NCBI GenBank assembly: GCA_021799405.1
Contig: JAJZAL010000057.1
Location: 1-24,279, forward strand
Reading direction: 5' to 3'
Length of the DNA stretch: 24,279 nt
Origin: Acidobacteriota bacterium
GTDB taxonomy: Bacteria; Acidobacteriota; Terriglobia; Terriglobales; Acidobacteriaceae
The notes beneath the pieces were generated by a model that ran no database searches, had not been told where the DNA came from, and was given only the letters and a program-made list of their open reading frames with translations. Of this stretch, positions 8,666-16,363 are shown in pieces. Each line of letters starts with the position of its first letter. Position 1 is the stretch's first letter. Both the position numbers and the translations under genes were made by a program.

Positions 8666-8683
8666 TGGGAACGGAGAGCCGAT

Positions 8684-9541
8684 TCATAGGGTAGGCTCGG
8701 GATTCATTTGCTCACCGATGCGTCTGGCATTACGCCTCTCCCAGATCTTGGCATCTATCAGGAAACGAAACCAAAAGGATTGTAATACCCAAAAGATGAG
8801 GCCCTCGGTTCCGTCAAGCAAGCCAAGGCGGAGGAAGTAGCGATAAGCAAAGAGAATGAAGGGTCTGACAAGAAGCGGCATCCTATAGTACTTTTCGCGC
8901 AGAAAGCGCTTGCGCTGTGCTGGGTTACCACGGAAATCCGGCTGAAGGCGATCGGTGGTTTCCCCGCGCATCAATTCGGCTACCTCGCTATCGGCCCAGC
9001 GATTGTGCCGGGCGGTCCATTCAGTGAGAGGCATGCGAATGTCGTCGATCATCGTGCCATGTAAGCTGCCGACGGTGCCGCTGTGAACGATGAAATGCTG
9101 ATCGTACTTGCGATCTTCACAGCGACCGACTCCCGTGCGAAATAGACGTAGATGCCATGTCGGGCTCATCCCACCGTGGCGCAAAACCCTGCCCAGAAAG
9201 CGCAGGTAGCGAGGCAAAAAGTAACCAGCGTGCGGGGATTCTTCTGACAGTCCCTGGATCGCCTCTACTAATTCATGATCCATCCACTCATCGGCATCCA
9301 AATGCAGTTGCCATGACCGCGAAATGGGAAGATTGTCGATGGCCCAGTTGCGCTGAGCGCCATAGTGTTCGAACGGGTGTTGAACTACCGTGGCTCCAAG
9401 AGACCGCGCGAGTGCTACGGTTCCGTCCGTGCTGTAGGAGTCTACTACGAAGATTTCATCGGTAACCTGTCGAGCGCTCGTAAGCGTGGCGCCTAGGGTA
9501 TCTTCGGAATTGAAGGATAAAAGAATCACTGCAGGTCGCAT
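8684..9541 (-). CDS. Glycosyltransferase family 2 (WaaE/KdtX-like)
   Basis: A 285-residue GT-A glycosyltransferase that uses a metal-bound nucleotide sugar and inverts the linkage. The N-terminal MRPAVILLSFNSEDTLGATL, the FVVDSYSTDGT loop around residues 31-41 (nucleotide-binding Asp34) and the DAD metal motif at 82-84 in LHLDADEWMDHE are standard for GT2 proteins of the KdtX/WaaE type. The C-terminal part has a basic, aromatic region (RPFILFAYRYFLRLG) that may form an amphipathic membrane contact. It is the only gene of the polysaccharide cluster on the minus strand. It is convergent with the secreted-protein gene and divergent from the GT4 at 9637, with 95 bases between the two starts. No good Shine-Dalgarno is seen. 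Confidence 0.88.
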   Translation of the reverse strand: MRPAVILLSFNSEDTLGATLTSARQVTDEIFVVDSYSTDGTVALARSLGATVVQHPFEHYGAQRNWAIDNLPISRSWQLHLDADEWMDHELVEAIQGLSEESPHAGYFLPRYLRFLGRVLRHGGMSPTWHLRLFRTGVGRCEDRKYDQHFIVHSGTVGSLHGTMIDDIRMPLTEWTARHNRWADSEVAELMRGETTDRLQPDFRGNPAQRKRFLREKYYRMPLLVRPFILFAYRYFLRLGLLDGTEGLIFWVLQSFWFRFLIDAKIWERRNARRIGEQMNPEPTL

Positions 9542-9636
9542 GACATCGATGGTAACGCATGAGCGCCTTCGCAGTTAATCGGAATTGTGCGTAGAAACTG
9601 CCTCCCAAGAATGAAAGCATATGAGATGAGATTCTT

Positions 9637-10764
9637 ATGAAGGTTTTACTTGTCGGAAATTACGAGTTTGACGGATCGACGAGCATGAAGATCTGGGCGA
9701 ATGCTCTACTCCGCGAACTCCGCAAGCTTGAAATCGACGTAATGCTGATCACTCCAAAACCTCTGTTTGGCAGAATCAAGCAGTCTAAGGATGGTTTAGG
9801 TAAGTGGTTCGGCTACATCGATCGCTTTCTCCTGTTTCCCCGGCAATTACGGGCCGCGGCTGCGAAGGCCGATGTCATCCATCTATGTGACCATGGAAGT
9901 GCCATGTACGCGTCCGTGGTGAAGACTAAGCCTGTCCTTGTCACATGCAATGATATGCTCGCGGTCCGGGGAGCGCTTGGTGAAGTTCCGGATTGCCCCG
10001 CATCTCTCTTTGGCCGTCTGTTGCAACTTTGGATATGCAAAGGGTTGGAGCACGCGACGCGAGTAGCTTGCATTTCGCAGGCGACCTTCGACGATGCGCG
10101 GCGAATTCTAAGGCGGAACGAACATCTTGGCATCATCCTGGATGCGCTCAATTATCCCTTCCAGCAAATACCTGCCGCAGAGGTTTCGTCGCGCCTTGCC
10201 GCATTGCCGGAAGTTCGCTCTCCCTTCATTCTTCACGTTGGCTCCAATCATGCGCGGAAGAATCGCGCCTGCGTCTTGAGAGTCTTCGCAAAGGTCGTTG
10301 ATGAAACAAACATGCAGATGGTCTTTGCGGGAGAAGCTCTAAATCGAGAACTGATAGAGATCGCAAAGAATTTGCGAATCTATGACAAGGTTGTTCAAGT
10401 CGCCAATCCTGATGTGGAGATTATCGAGGCGCTTTATAATGGTGCGGTCGCGTTATTGTTCCCATCGCGGTACGAGGGCTTCGGGTGGCCGCCAATTGAA
10501 GCGCAGGCCTGCGGTTGCCCGGTGGTCGCAAGCGCAATCCCTCCACTGGTTGAAGTTCTCGGTGAGTCTGCGGGGATCAGGCCACTCGATGACGAAGAGG
10601 GAATGGCTGAATGGATTCGCAGACTCGCCACCAACAAAGAATGCCGTGAGCAGATGCAGCGGCGCGGCATCGAGAATGTTCGATCACGGTTTCAAACCTC
10701 GCGCATGATGGACGAATACGTGTTACTCTATCGCGAACTCGCAAGCCGGGGCAAGCACCTATAG
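9637..10764 (+). CDS. Glycosyltransferase family 4 (GT4)
   Basis: A 375-residue retaining GT-B glycosyltransferase. The N-terminal domain begins MKVLLVGNYEFDGSTSM and includes DVIHLCDHGSAMYA near residue 79. A linker with VACISQATFDDARR near 143 precedes the donor domain, which starts near 196 (FILHVGSNHARKNR). The Glu-x7-Glu motif is Glu280 to Glu288 in YEGFGWPPIEAQACGCPVVAS. This layout matches GT4 enzymes acting like mannosyl- or rhamnosyltransferases in surface polysaccharide clusters; the exact sugar is not readable. It starts a new rightward block after the inverted GT2 gene. The short divergent spacer probably holds both promoters, although I could not pick out convincing -35/-10 pairs. 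Confidence 0.9.
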   Translation: MKVLLVGNYEFDGSTSMKIWANALLRELRKLEIDVMLITPKPLFGRIKQSKDGLGKWFGYIDRFLLFPRQLRAAAAKADVIHLCDHGSAMYASVVKTKPVLVTCNDMLAVRGALGEVPDCPASLFGRLLQLWICKGLEHATRVACISQATFDDARRILRRNEHLGIILDALNYPFQQIPAAEVSSRLAALPEVRSPFILHVGSNHARKNRACVLRVFAKVVDETNMQMVFAGEALNRELIEIAKNLRIYDKVVQVANPDVEIIEALYNGAVALLFPSRYEGFGWPPIEAQACGCPVVASAIPPLVEVLGESAGIRPLDDEEGMAEWIRRLATNKECREQMQRRGIENVRSRFQTSRMMDEYVLLYRELASRGKHL

Positions 10765-11024
10765 CTATGGTCGGCAATGCCGCGCCGGCAGAATCCATGG
10801 TCTGTTTGAAGACCGTAAGCATTTGCCTTTTCGGGACTCACAGTCAGCAATAACTCTTCCAGTTCCAGTGGAGAATACGTTCCAAAACACGCAGGTGCCC
10901 TTGATAGTGTGATCGTCATGATCGATCCGAATAATATGCGCCCGCACCGTCTGATAAATACCTTGATTCTCTGTGCCCAAAGCTTAGATGATGAGCTTGC
11001 AGTCGCGCGGAAAGTGGAGCCGTA

Positions 11025-11579
11025 ATGAGGAAATGGGCGCGATCGATCTATTATGACGGCCTTCTCTTTATAGCCAACAGAGTCATCTCCTGTGTGCCGA
11101 GTCACTTTGTCCGGAGAGTCTTTTACAGACGCGTTATGAAGTTTTCCCTTGGTTCCTCCAGTTACATCTTCATGAATGTGTGGTTTGACGCAAAAGGTCA
11201 AGGCAGCTTTGTCATGGGGCATCATAGCGTTGTGAATCAGAATTGCCGGCTGGATAATCGAGGAACCATCATCATTGGCAACAACGTGTCAATCTCTGCG
11301 GATGTTACGATTCTCACGGCAGACCACAATCTTCAATCTTCCACCTTTGAATCTCGCTGTCGGCAAGTGGCGATAAACGATTATGTCTTTATTGGCACCA
11401 GGGCGTTATTGCTTCCGGGTATCACGATTGGAACTGGCGCGGTAATAGGGGCCGGCTCGGTGGTGACAAAAGATGTACCCCCGTATACGATCGTAGCGGG
11501 TTGCCCAGCTAGAGAGGTGGGGCGCAGGAATGTGGCGTCCTTTGAGTACAGCGCCGGCTATTTCCGAAATTTTCAGTAA
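11025..11579 (+). CDS. Hexapeptide-repeat acetyltransferase (left-handed beta-helix)
   Basis: A 184-residue acyltransferase of the NodL/maltose-acetyltransferase superfamily that probably O-acetylates a sugar of the polysaccharide using acetyl-CoA. Hexapeptide-type repeats run from about residue 62 to 145 (for example IIIGNNVSISADVTI and LLPGITIGTGAVIGAGSVV). The likely catalytic His101 lies in TADHNLQ, and the C-terminal KDVPPYTIVAGCPAREV is the usual ending. The first ~45 residues are basic and partly hydrophobic. ATG 11025 has GGAG at 11016-11019, 5 bases upstream. A 260-base gap without a recognisable gene separates it from the preceding GT4, and a probable terminator follows its stop. 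Confidence 0.9.
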   Translation: MRKWARSIYYDGLLFIANRVISCVPSHFVRRVFYRRVMKFSLGSSSYIFMNVWFDAKGQGSFVMGHHSVVNQNCRLDNRGTIIIGNNVSISADVTILTADHNLQSSTFESRCRQVAINDYVFIGTRALLLPGITIGTGAVIGAGSVVTKDVPPYTIVAGCPAREVGRRNVASFEYSAGYFRNFQ

Positions 11580-11583
11580 GACT

Positions 11584-11604
11584 TGAGACGAGCGCCTCAT
11601 TTTT
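11584..11604 (+). terminator. Probable Rho-independent terminator after the acetyltransferase gene
   Basis: Four bases after the stop codon, TGAGAC (11584-11589) pairs with GCCTCA (11594-11599) with one A-C mismatch around a GAGC loop, directly followed by TTTTT. The stem is short, so termination may be partial. Confidence 0.45.
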
Positions 11605-11934
11605 AAAAGAATGGGCGAAAGGAACCTGGATGGTCGGAGAAGGCTCAAAGCTCTGGAAGTAGTCATCGGCCATTGCGACAAGCGACCGACACGCTGCAGA
11701 TCGCTTGCGGGCGCTGGCGGCTCGCAATTGACACGTGATGAGATTGTGCTGATCTGGATTGTGAGACATGTAAAGTTGCGGATTCCTTGCCTCTTTTGAT
11801 CCGGGCCGCGAGGACGCGCGTGACGAAGTTCATTCATGCCGGTCTGGAATCTTTCCAATAGGAAACTGCTTGTCTTGCTGCAGATGATATGACGGTGGTT
11901 CGGAGCCCTCACCTTCAGAGATACTTCTTCGCAA
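11605..11934. other. Gene-free stretch before the flippase gene
   Basis: After the terminator-like hairpin no convincing coding sequence is present on either strand; the open frames here are short or lack family-like sequence. A perfect TTGACA at 11728-11733 stands out as a possible -35 box, but no good -10 follows at 16-18 bases. GATTGTG occurs twice, at 11742-11748 and 11758-11764. A promoter for the flippase block is expected somewhere here because of the upstream terminator, but I cannot place it firmly. Confidence 0.4.
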
Positions 11935-13275
11935 ATGTATATGCGTAATCTCTACTCGTGGAATGCTTTCCTTGTTCCTAAATTGCGCCGCATGATTGAG
12001 TTCCTGACCTCGCAGGGAATTGCAATGGCAGGAAACTTGTTCTATGGCTTCCTCTGCGTACGGCTATTACCGATTTCTGATTATGCCAAGTTTGCTGTCG
12101 TTTTTGGTTCTTTGGGCACGCTGACGCTGCTCATGGACATCAGCTTTTCCGGAACGTTAGTTCCACTTATAGGAGAGAGAATTGACGATCTTCAATTAAT
12201 CGCGGACTATGTGGCGTCACTGCGGCAGTTGGCCCACTGGCTTTACATGGCGATGGCGCCAGCCGCAATCATAGTTTATCCTCTCCTGGTCCGCAAACAA
12301 CTGTGGAGTTGGCATGTTGTGTGTGCCATGGTGGCAATCCTCTTAGTAGCCTCATGGTGTGCTCGTATAGGTGGTACTTATGGCGCGGTGCTGATAGTTC
12401 GGCGCGATCGCAGAGCCTGGTATCGAGCCCAAATGGTTTCGAGCCTTGGCACGCTCACATTGCTGGGCATCGTCTGGGCAGCGCATGCTCTCAACGCCTT
12501 TTCGGCCATCCTGATCAATGTGGCTGGAATCGTCTATGTGGCCATTGCATATTTCTTCCGGGCCCGCAGCCTGCTAGGCACAAGAGGAAGGCCATCCGGG
12601 GAGAAGCGAAAGGCAATTGTTCATCTTGCCTTGCCGAGTATGCCGAATGCCATCTTTTATGCCTTCCAGGGCCAGATAGCGCTATTGCTCATAACCCTCT
12701 TTGGCCATTCGACGGCGGTGGCGAGTGTAGGTGCGCTGAATCGGCTCGCACGTGTTTTTGTATTATTTGCGCAGATGAATCCAATACTGATCGAGCCCTA
12801 TTTCGCAAAGCTACCGAGAGAGCGTCTGAAGCGTAACTATCTGGGCGTGCTCGGAGTTGAGGTTACTTTCTGCGTCTTTGTAGTCGCGCTCGCCGGCTTG
12901 TATCCAGGAATCTTTCTGTGGGTGCTCGGACCCAATTATAGTAGTTTGCATTTTGAGGTCTTTCTTGTCATTCTAGCAAGCTCAATAGGCCATCTCTGCG
13001 AGGTTCTATGGATCATTCATAATGCTCGCCGCTTTGTTTATTGGTGGAACGGTGTATTGATTATCAGTCTGACCCTAGCGGTACAGGTCTTGTTCATTTG
13101 GAAGTTGGACCTCTCTACGGTGCGGGGAGTACTTTACCTGAATCTAGCAACAGCTGTGGTTACTCTCCCGGTCATTATATTTACAGGTATCTACGGATTT
13201 ATGCGTGGTCCGCGCATGACTGCAAAGTCTCCCTCGGCCATAAATGGTGGAGAAGCATATGAACAGGCCCTATAG
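11935..13275 (+). CDS. Wzx-type polysaccharide flippase (MOP superfamily)
   Basis: A 446-residue integral membrane protein with about twelve hydrophobic segments, consistent with the polysaccharide transporter branch of the MOP superfamily. It should flip the lipid-linked repeat unit from the cytoplasmic to the periplasmic face of the inner membrane. The N-terminal pattern (LTSQGIAMAGNLFYGFLCVR, then LPISDYAKFAVVFG) is typical: a first helix, then a 'Tyr-Ala-x-Phe' segment of the kind seen in Wzx proteins. It pairs functionally with the Wzy-like protein at 3556, which supports a Wzx/Wzy-dependent pathway. ATG 11935 and ATG 11941 are both possible starts, and the ribosome-binding site is weak. 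The 3' end overlaps the next glycosyltransferase gene by 17 bases. Confidence 0.85.
   Translation: MYMRNLYSWNAFLVPKLRRMIEFLTSQGIAMAGNLFYGFLCVRLLPISDYAKFAVVFGSLGTLTLLMDISFSGTLVPLIGERIDDLQLIADYVASLRQLAHWLYMAMAPAAIIVYPLLVRKQLWSWHVVCAMVAILLVASWCARIGGTYGAVLIVRRDRRAWYRAQMVSSLGTLTLLGIVWAAHALNAFSAILINVAGIVYVAIAYFFRARSLLGTRGRPSGEKRKAIVHLALPSMPNAIFYAFQGQIALLLITLFGHSTAVASVGALNRLARVFVLFAQMNPILIEPYFAKLPRERLKRNYLGVLGVEVTFCVFVVALAGLYPGIFLWVLGPNYSSLHFEVFLVILASSIGHLCEVLWIIHNARRFVYWWNGVLIISLTLAVQVLFIWKLDLSTVRGVLYLNLATAVVTLPVIIFTGIYGFMRGPRMTAKSPSAINGGEAYEQAL
13249..13255 (+). promoter_or_regulatory. Ribosome-binding site deciding the start at 13259
   Basis: GGAGAAG inside the 3' end of the flippase gene puts GGAG 6 bases before ATG 13259. 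It favours this start over ATG 13244, which lies upstream of the site. Confidence 0.65.
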
Positions 13276-14419
13276 TAAGCAGAAGATACTTTTCATTACC
13301 TCAATGCCGGCCTCTCATACCAACGCTATTGGAATCCAGACTCTCCACTACGCAGACGCGCTCGCGGCGGAATGGCATCACTGTTACTGGGACTATGGGA
13401 TGGGAATGAGCGAAGTTCAAAATTCCTATTGTTTGAATAGTGCGATTCCTCGTTTATGGCCATTTGCTGCAGGACGCGGGTTTTTATTTCGCCAGGTTGA
13501 GCGCTTTCGGATTGGCTGGTGGCGTGGTGATCGACTTATCCAATCGCGCAAGCATCGCCTTCGGGCATTGTTCAAAGAGACCGGGTTTGCCCATGTGGCC
13601 CCTCTTGGTAATGCGGAGGCGACAAGATGTCGTGAGATATTGGAAGTGCTTGATTGCCCATTTGTCATGCACCTGTGGGACCTTCTCGATTCACCTCTGA
13701 ATGCCGATTATGCATGGCTTCTTTTGCGCGCGGAACATGTCTTTTGCCTTTCTGAAACCATGATCAGGGATATTGGGGCGGTGGCAAAATGCGAAGCAAG
13801 TATTCTAGCGTTCGTCCGTCCTCAGTCACGTTATCTTGCGGAATATAGCGGGTCTGACACAGTTGTCATCGGCTTAGTTGGATTCTTGACCTCTTATCAA
13901 GATGGCTTACATCTTCTAAGCACGGCTGTTGAGAGATTACGCAAGAGTGGCGTGAAAGTTCGCATCAGGTATATTGGCCTGCCTGGTCAACTTAGATATA
14001 TTCCAGAACACCTAATTGGACTTACGGAGTATGTGGGGTTTGCGGATGACGACCAGCGAGACAAGGCATTGGCGGGCTGCAGCTTCGGATATCTTCCTGG
14101 ACCGCTTTTGCCCCCAGAGCAGGATTTGAGAAGCCGGTATTCGATACCTTCGCGTTCCGCGGACTACATGGCGGTCGGGTTGCCCGTGGTAGCCGCGGCA
14201 AATGCTTTCTCCGCGACAAGTCGCTTTTTGGCGCCCATTCGAAACCACGGTTTCTTTCAGGTGAGCGAGCCTAGTGATTTCTGCGTCATTACAGAACGGC
14301 TCAGAGAGGAATCAATGTGGAAAGAATCGTCGCAGGGATGCCGCTCGTTCTTTGAATTGCATTTCAATAAGCAATTTGCATTAACCGAGCTGCGTTCCAT
14401 AGCTCAGCGCTTCCTTTAG
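13259..14419 (+). CDS. Putative glycosyltransferase (GT-B, GT4-like)
   Basis: A 386-residue protein with GT-B architecture. The N-terminus has QKILFITSMPASHTNAIGIQ, a strand-plus-glycine-loop start. The middle contains FVMHLWDLLDSP near residue 135 and VFCLSETMIRDIG near 161. The donor-like domain starts near 202 with VVIGLVGFLTSYQDGLHLL, followed by VKVRIRYIGLPGQ. The stretch YSIPSRSADYMAVGLPVVAA replaces the usual Glu-x7-Glu motif, so it is a divergent member and its sugar is unknown. It overlaps the flippase gene by 17 bases, which implies coupled translation. Activity is inferred from fold and context only. Confidence 0.75.
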   Translation: MNRPYSKQKILFITSMPASHTNAIGIQTLHYADALAAEWHHCYWDYGMGMSEVQNSYCLNSAIPRLWPFAAGRGFLFRQVERFRIGWWRGDRLIQSRKHRLRALFKETGFAHVAPLGNAEATRCREILEVLDCPFVMHLWDLLDSPLNADYAWLLLRAEHVFCLSETMIRDIGAVAKCEASILAFVRPQSRYLAEYSGSDTVVIGLVGFLTSYQDGLHLLSTAVERLRKSGVKVRIRYIGLPGQLRYIPEHLIGLTEYVGFADDDQRDKALAGCSFGYLPGPLLPPEQDLRSRYSIPSRSADYMAVGLPVVAAANAFSATSRFLAPIRNHGFFQVSEPSDFCVITERLREESMWKESSQGCRSFFELHFNKQFALTELRSIAQRFL

Positions 14420-14475
14420 ACTCTTCATGATTATTTCTCTACATTCAAGGTTCGGTGGCGCCAAGGAAGAGCGGA

Positions 14476-14529
14476 ATGGAGCTTGACGAATTACTTCTGG
14501 AGACAAGAGAGAATGGCATCATCGATTGA
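14476..14529 (+). CDS. Possible 17-codon leader ORF overlapping the next start
   Basis: ATG 14476 is preceded by AAGGAAGA at 14463-14470, a better Shine-Dalgarno than that of the glycosyltransferase that follows. The frame encodes MELDELLLETRENGIID and stops at TGA 14527-14529, 17 bases past the glycosyltransferase ATG at 14513. Ribosomes ending here could reinitiate at 14513. It could equally be chance, since the peptide has no recognisable feature. Confidence 0.3.
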   Translation: MELDELLLETRENGIID

Positions 14530-15475
14530 TCGTATTGTTGACAATCCTTCTAGTACGGCAGTATGCACGCTTTTTGAGGGAGATTATCATCTTGGGCTCG
14601 CCGCCTTTGTGAATTCTCTGGTGCATGCTGGATATGCTGGAACTGTGTGGGCTGGATACCGAGGAGATTTGCCGCCATGGATTGATCAACTGAAGCGCCA
14701 GCAAAACCCGGATGGATACTTGGTTACGGATCAAGTCCGGATTATCTTTCTTCCGATCCAGACATCGCTGCACTTTGCCAACTACAAGGCGCAATTCATG
14801 ATTGATCTGCTCGGGTCATATGCCTGCGGGTGCAAGTATCTCTGGTACTTTGATCCGGATATCTTTCTTCGCTGTAGTTGGAGTCACTTTGAAAAATGGC
14901 AGTGTTACGGCATCGCATTGTGTGAGGAAATTGTCAATTATCAACTTGCTGAGACCAGCCCACTTCGCCTTCAGTGGGTGGAAGCTGGAGGAGAGATGGG
15001 ACTTGGTAAGCCCCGTCTGCTGAACCGTTATTTTAACAGCGGATTAGTGGGAGCCTCGCCAGCGCACGAAGAACTCCTCCAGCTATGGAAGAAGATTATT
15101 GAATATGCCGGAACGCTGGGGTACGATCTTGCAGCTCTCCAGCCTGGGAGCCGCGAGATGCCGTTCTACGGGATCGACCAGGACGCATTGAATATGGCAG
15201 CTATGTATACGGAACTTCCGCTCACCACGATGGGGCCTGAAGCAATGGGATTTGTACCTTCCGGTTTTACTATGTACCACGCTGTCGGGGAAAAGCCTTG
15301 GAGGGGTTCGTTGCTGTTGAGGGCGCTGGGAGGGGTGCCACCTTCCGATGCGACAAAATTCTTCTTTACCCAAGTCTTATCGCCGATCCGACCGTATTCC
15401 CCGATTTCTCTGGGTGTGAAACGTTTTACATGTTGGATTGCCGCACTGATAGGGCGCTTCTATAGAAGGCAGTGA
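14513..15475 (+). CDS. GT8-like glycosyltransferase (GT-A fold)
   Basis: A 320-residue protein with features of a GT-A glycosyltransferase of GT8 type, a metal-dependent retaining family. It shows AVCTLFEGDYHLGLAAFVNSL near residues 16-35, a DPD metal-binding motif at 114-116 in LWYFDPDIF, FNSGLVG at 174-180, DQDALN at 222-227, and a C-terminal YHAVGEKPWR at 255-264. The last resembles the His-x-x-Gly-x-Lys-Pro-Trp segment of GT8 enzymes. No signal peptide is seen. I prefer ATG 14513 (GGAG at 14499-14502); the TTG at 14483 adds ten residues but has its GGAG only two bases away. It lies 93 bases after the GT-B gene and is probably co-transcribed. Donor and acceptor are unknown. Confidence 0.75.
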   Translation: MASSIDRIVDNPSSTAVCTLFEGDYHLGLAAFVNSLVHAGYAGTVWAGYRGDLPPWIDQLKRQQNPDGYLVTDQVRIIFLPIQTSLHFANYKAQFMIDLLGSYACGCKYLWYFDPDIFLRCSWSHFEKWQCYGIALCEEIVNYQLAETSPLRLQWVEAGGEMGLGKPRLLNRYFNSGLVGASPAHEELLQLWKKIIEYAGTLGYDLAALQPGSREMPFYGIDQDALNMAAMYTELPLTTMGPEAMGFVPSGFTMYHAVGEKPWRGSLLLRALGGVPPSDATKFFFTQVLSPIRPYSPISLGVKRFTCWIAALIGRFYRRQ

Positions 15476-15638
15476 ACGTGGAGTTAGCATTTTGCCAGCT
15501 TGGCTGGAAGATTGAGTGCAGAGGCAAGAAGAGCACCGAGATTGGTGTTGATTGCGCATTCGGTAAGCGGCTAAAGAATGCGATTGAGATCGAGTGACGG
15601 CGGGGAATGACCGGCGATGGAAGGATGAGAGAAAAGCC

Positions 15639-16247
15639 ATGAGTACTTCGGAGGCGCGACGGGAACACTCTGTACATCATATTGCAGCAAGTTCTGAGCA
15701 GAATCCGTATCATCGCCCATCCTTCTCTAAAGGGAATCGGATTGCGCGGCTGGCATGGCGCGTGGCGTATCTGCTGCTATACCGCACATCGCCGAAGCCC
15801 GCCCATATGTGGCGCTCAATGCTGTTGCGTCTCTTTGGCGCGAAGATCGGCAAAGGTTGTCACTTCTATCCCGGAGGGAGGGTTTGGGCGCCCTGGAACT
15901 TGACCTGTGAGGACTACTGCACGCTGGCCGATGGCGCTGAGATTTATAACCCGTCCCCGGTCTATTTGGCAACTCATTGTATTCTTTCGCAGCAGGCATA
16001 TCTCTGCGGAGCGACACATGACTACAACCACCCCGATTTTCCAATGATCTCCTATGCAATGAGACTGGGTGCTTATTCATGGATCTGCGCTCGCGCATTG
16101 GTTGCGCCGGGTGTGAACGTGGGCGAAGGAGCGGTGCTGGCATTAGGATCGGTGGCAAACCGCGACCTGGAACCATGGACGGTATATAGCGGCGTGCCTG
16201 CAGTGAAGGTGAAGATGCGGGAAAGGACAGTCAGGTCGGATGCGTAA
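15639..16247 (+). CDS. wcaF: WcaF-like acetyltransferase (colanic-acid type, left-handed beta-helix)
   Basis: A 202-residue acetyltransferase like WcaF of colanic acid synthesis, probably O-acetylating a sugar of the repeat unit. The family signature starts at residue 27 (PSFSKGNRIARLAWRVAYLL, about 27-46) and continues with LLRLFGAKIGKGCHFYPGG and RVWAPWNL at 81-88. SQQAYLCGATHDYNHPDFP holds the likely catalytic His127, and the ending is GVPAVKVKMR. I place the start at ATG 15639, which has GAGAG 7 bases upstream. A GTG at 15594 would add 15 residues outside the conserved region. It is the last gene of the polysaccharide cluster and is convergent with the GH39 gene. Confidence 0.88.
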   Translation: MSTSEARREHSVHHIAASSEQNPYHRPSFSKGNRIARLAWRVAYLLLYRTSPKPAHMWRSMLLRLFGAKIGKGCHFYPGGRVWAPWNLTCEDYCTLADGAEIYNPSPVYLATHCILSQQAYLCGATHDYNHPDFPMISYAMRLGAYSWICARALVAPGVNVGEGAVLALGSVANRDLEPWTVYSGVPAVKVKMRERTVRSDA

Positions 16248-16260
16248 CTGGTGCCCGAGC

Positions 16261-16283
16261 GCATAAGCCGCGATGATTTATGC
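16261..16283. terminator. Hairpin between convergent wcaF-like and GH39 genes
   Basis: GCATAA (16261-16266) pairs with TTATGC (16278-16283) around an 11-base loop, 14 bases after the wcaF-like stop. No T-run follows, so its role as a terminator is only suggested by the convergent arrangement. Confidence 0.25.
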
Positions 16284-16363
16284 AGGCGCTTCGTCCGTTA
16301 CAGGATGCGATTTATTTGGTGGCTTCCAGAAGATCAATTGACCGCCAAGTGGCTCTGATAGTC

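Noticed and set aside
10728..11225. 165-residue minus-strand frame covering the spacer and the start of the acetyltransferase
   Set aside because: It runs antisense through the conserved acetyltransferase start and the GT4 end, and its protein shows no family features.
11406..11912. 168-residue minus-strand frame across the acetyltransferase end and the following spacer
   Set aside because: It is antisense to the conserved beta-helix region, and its composition is typical of a spurious frame.
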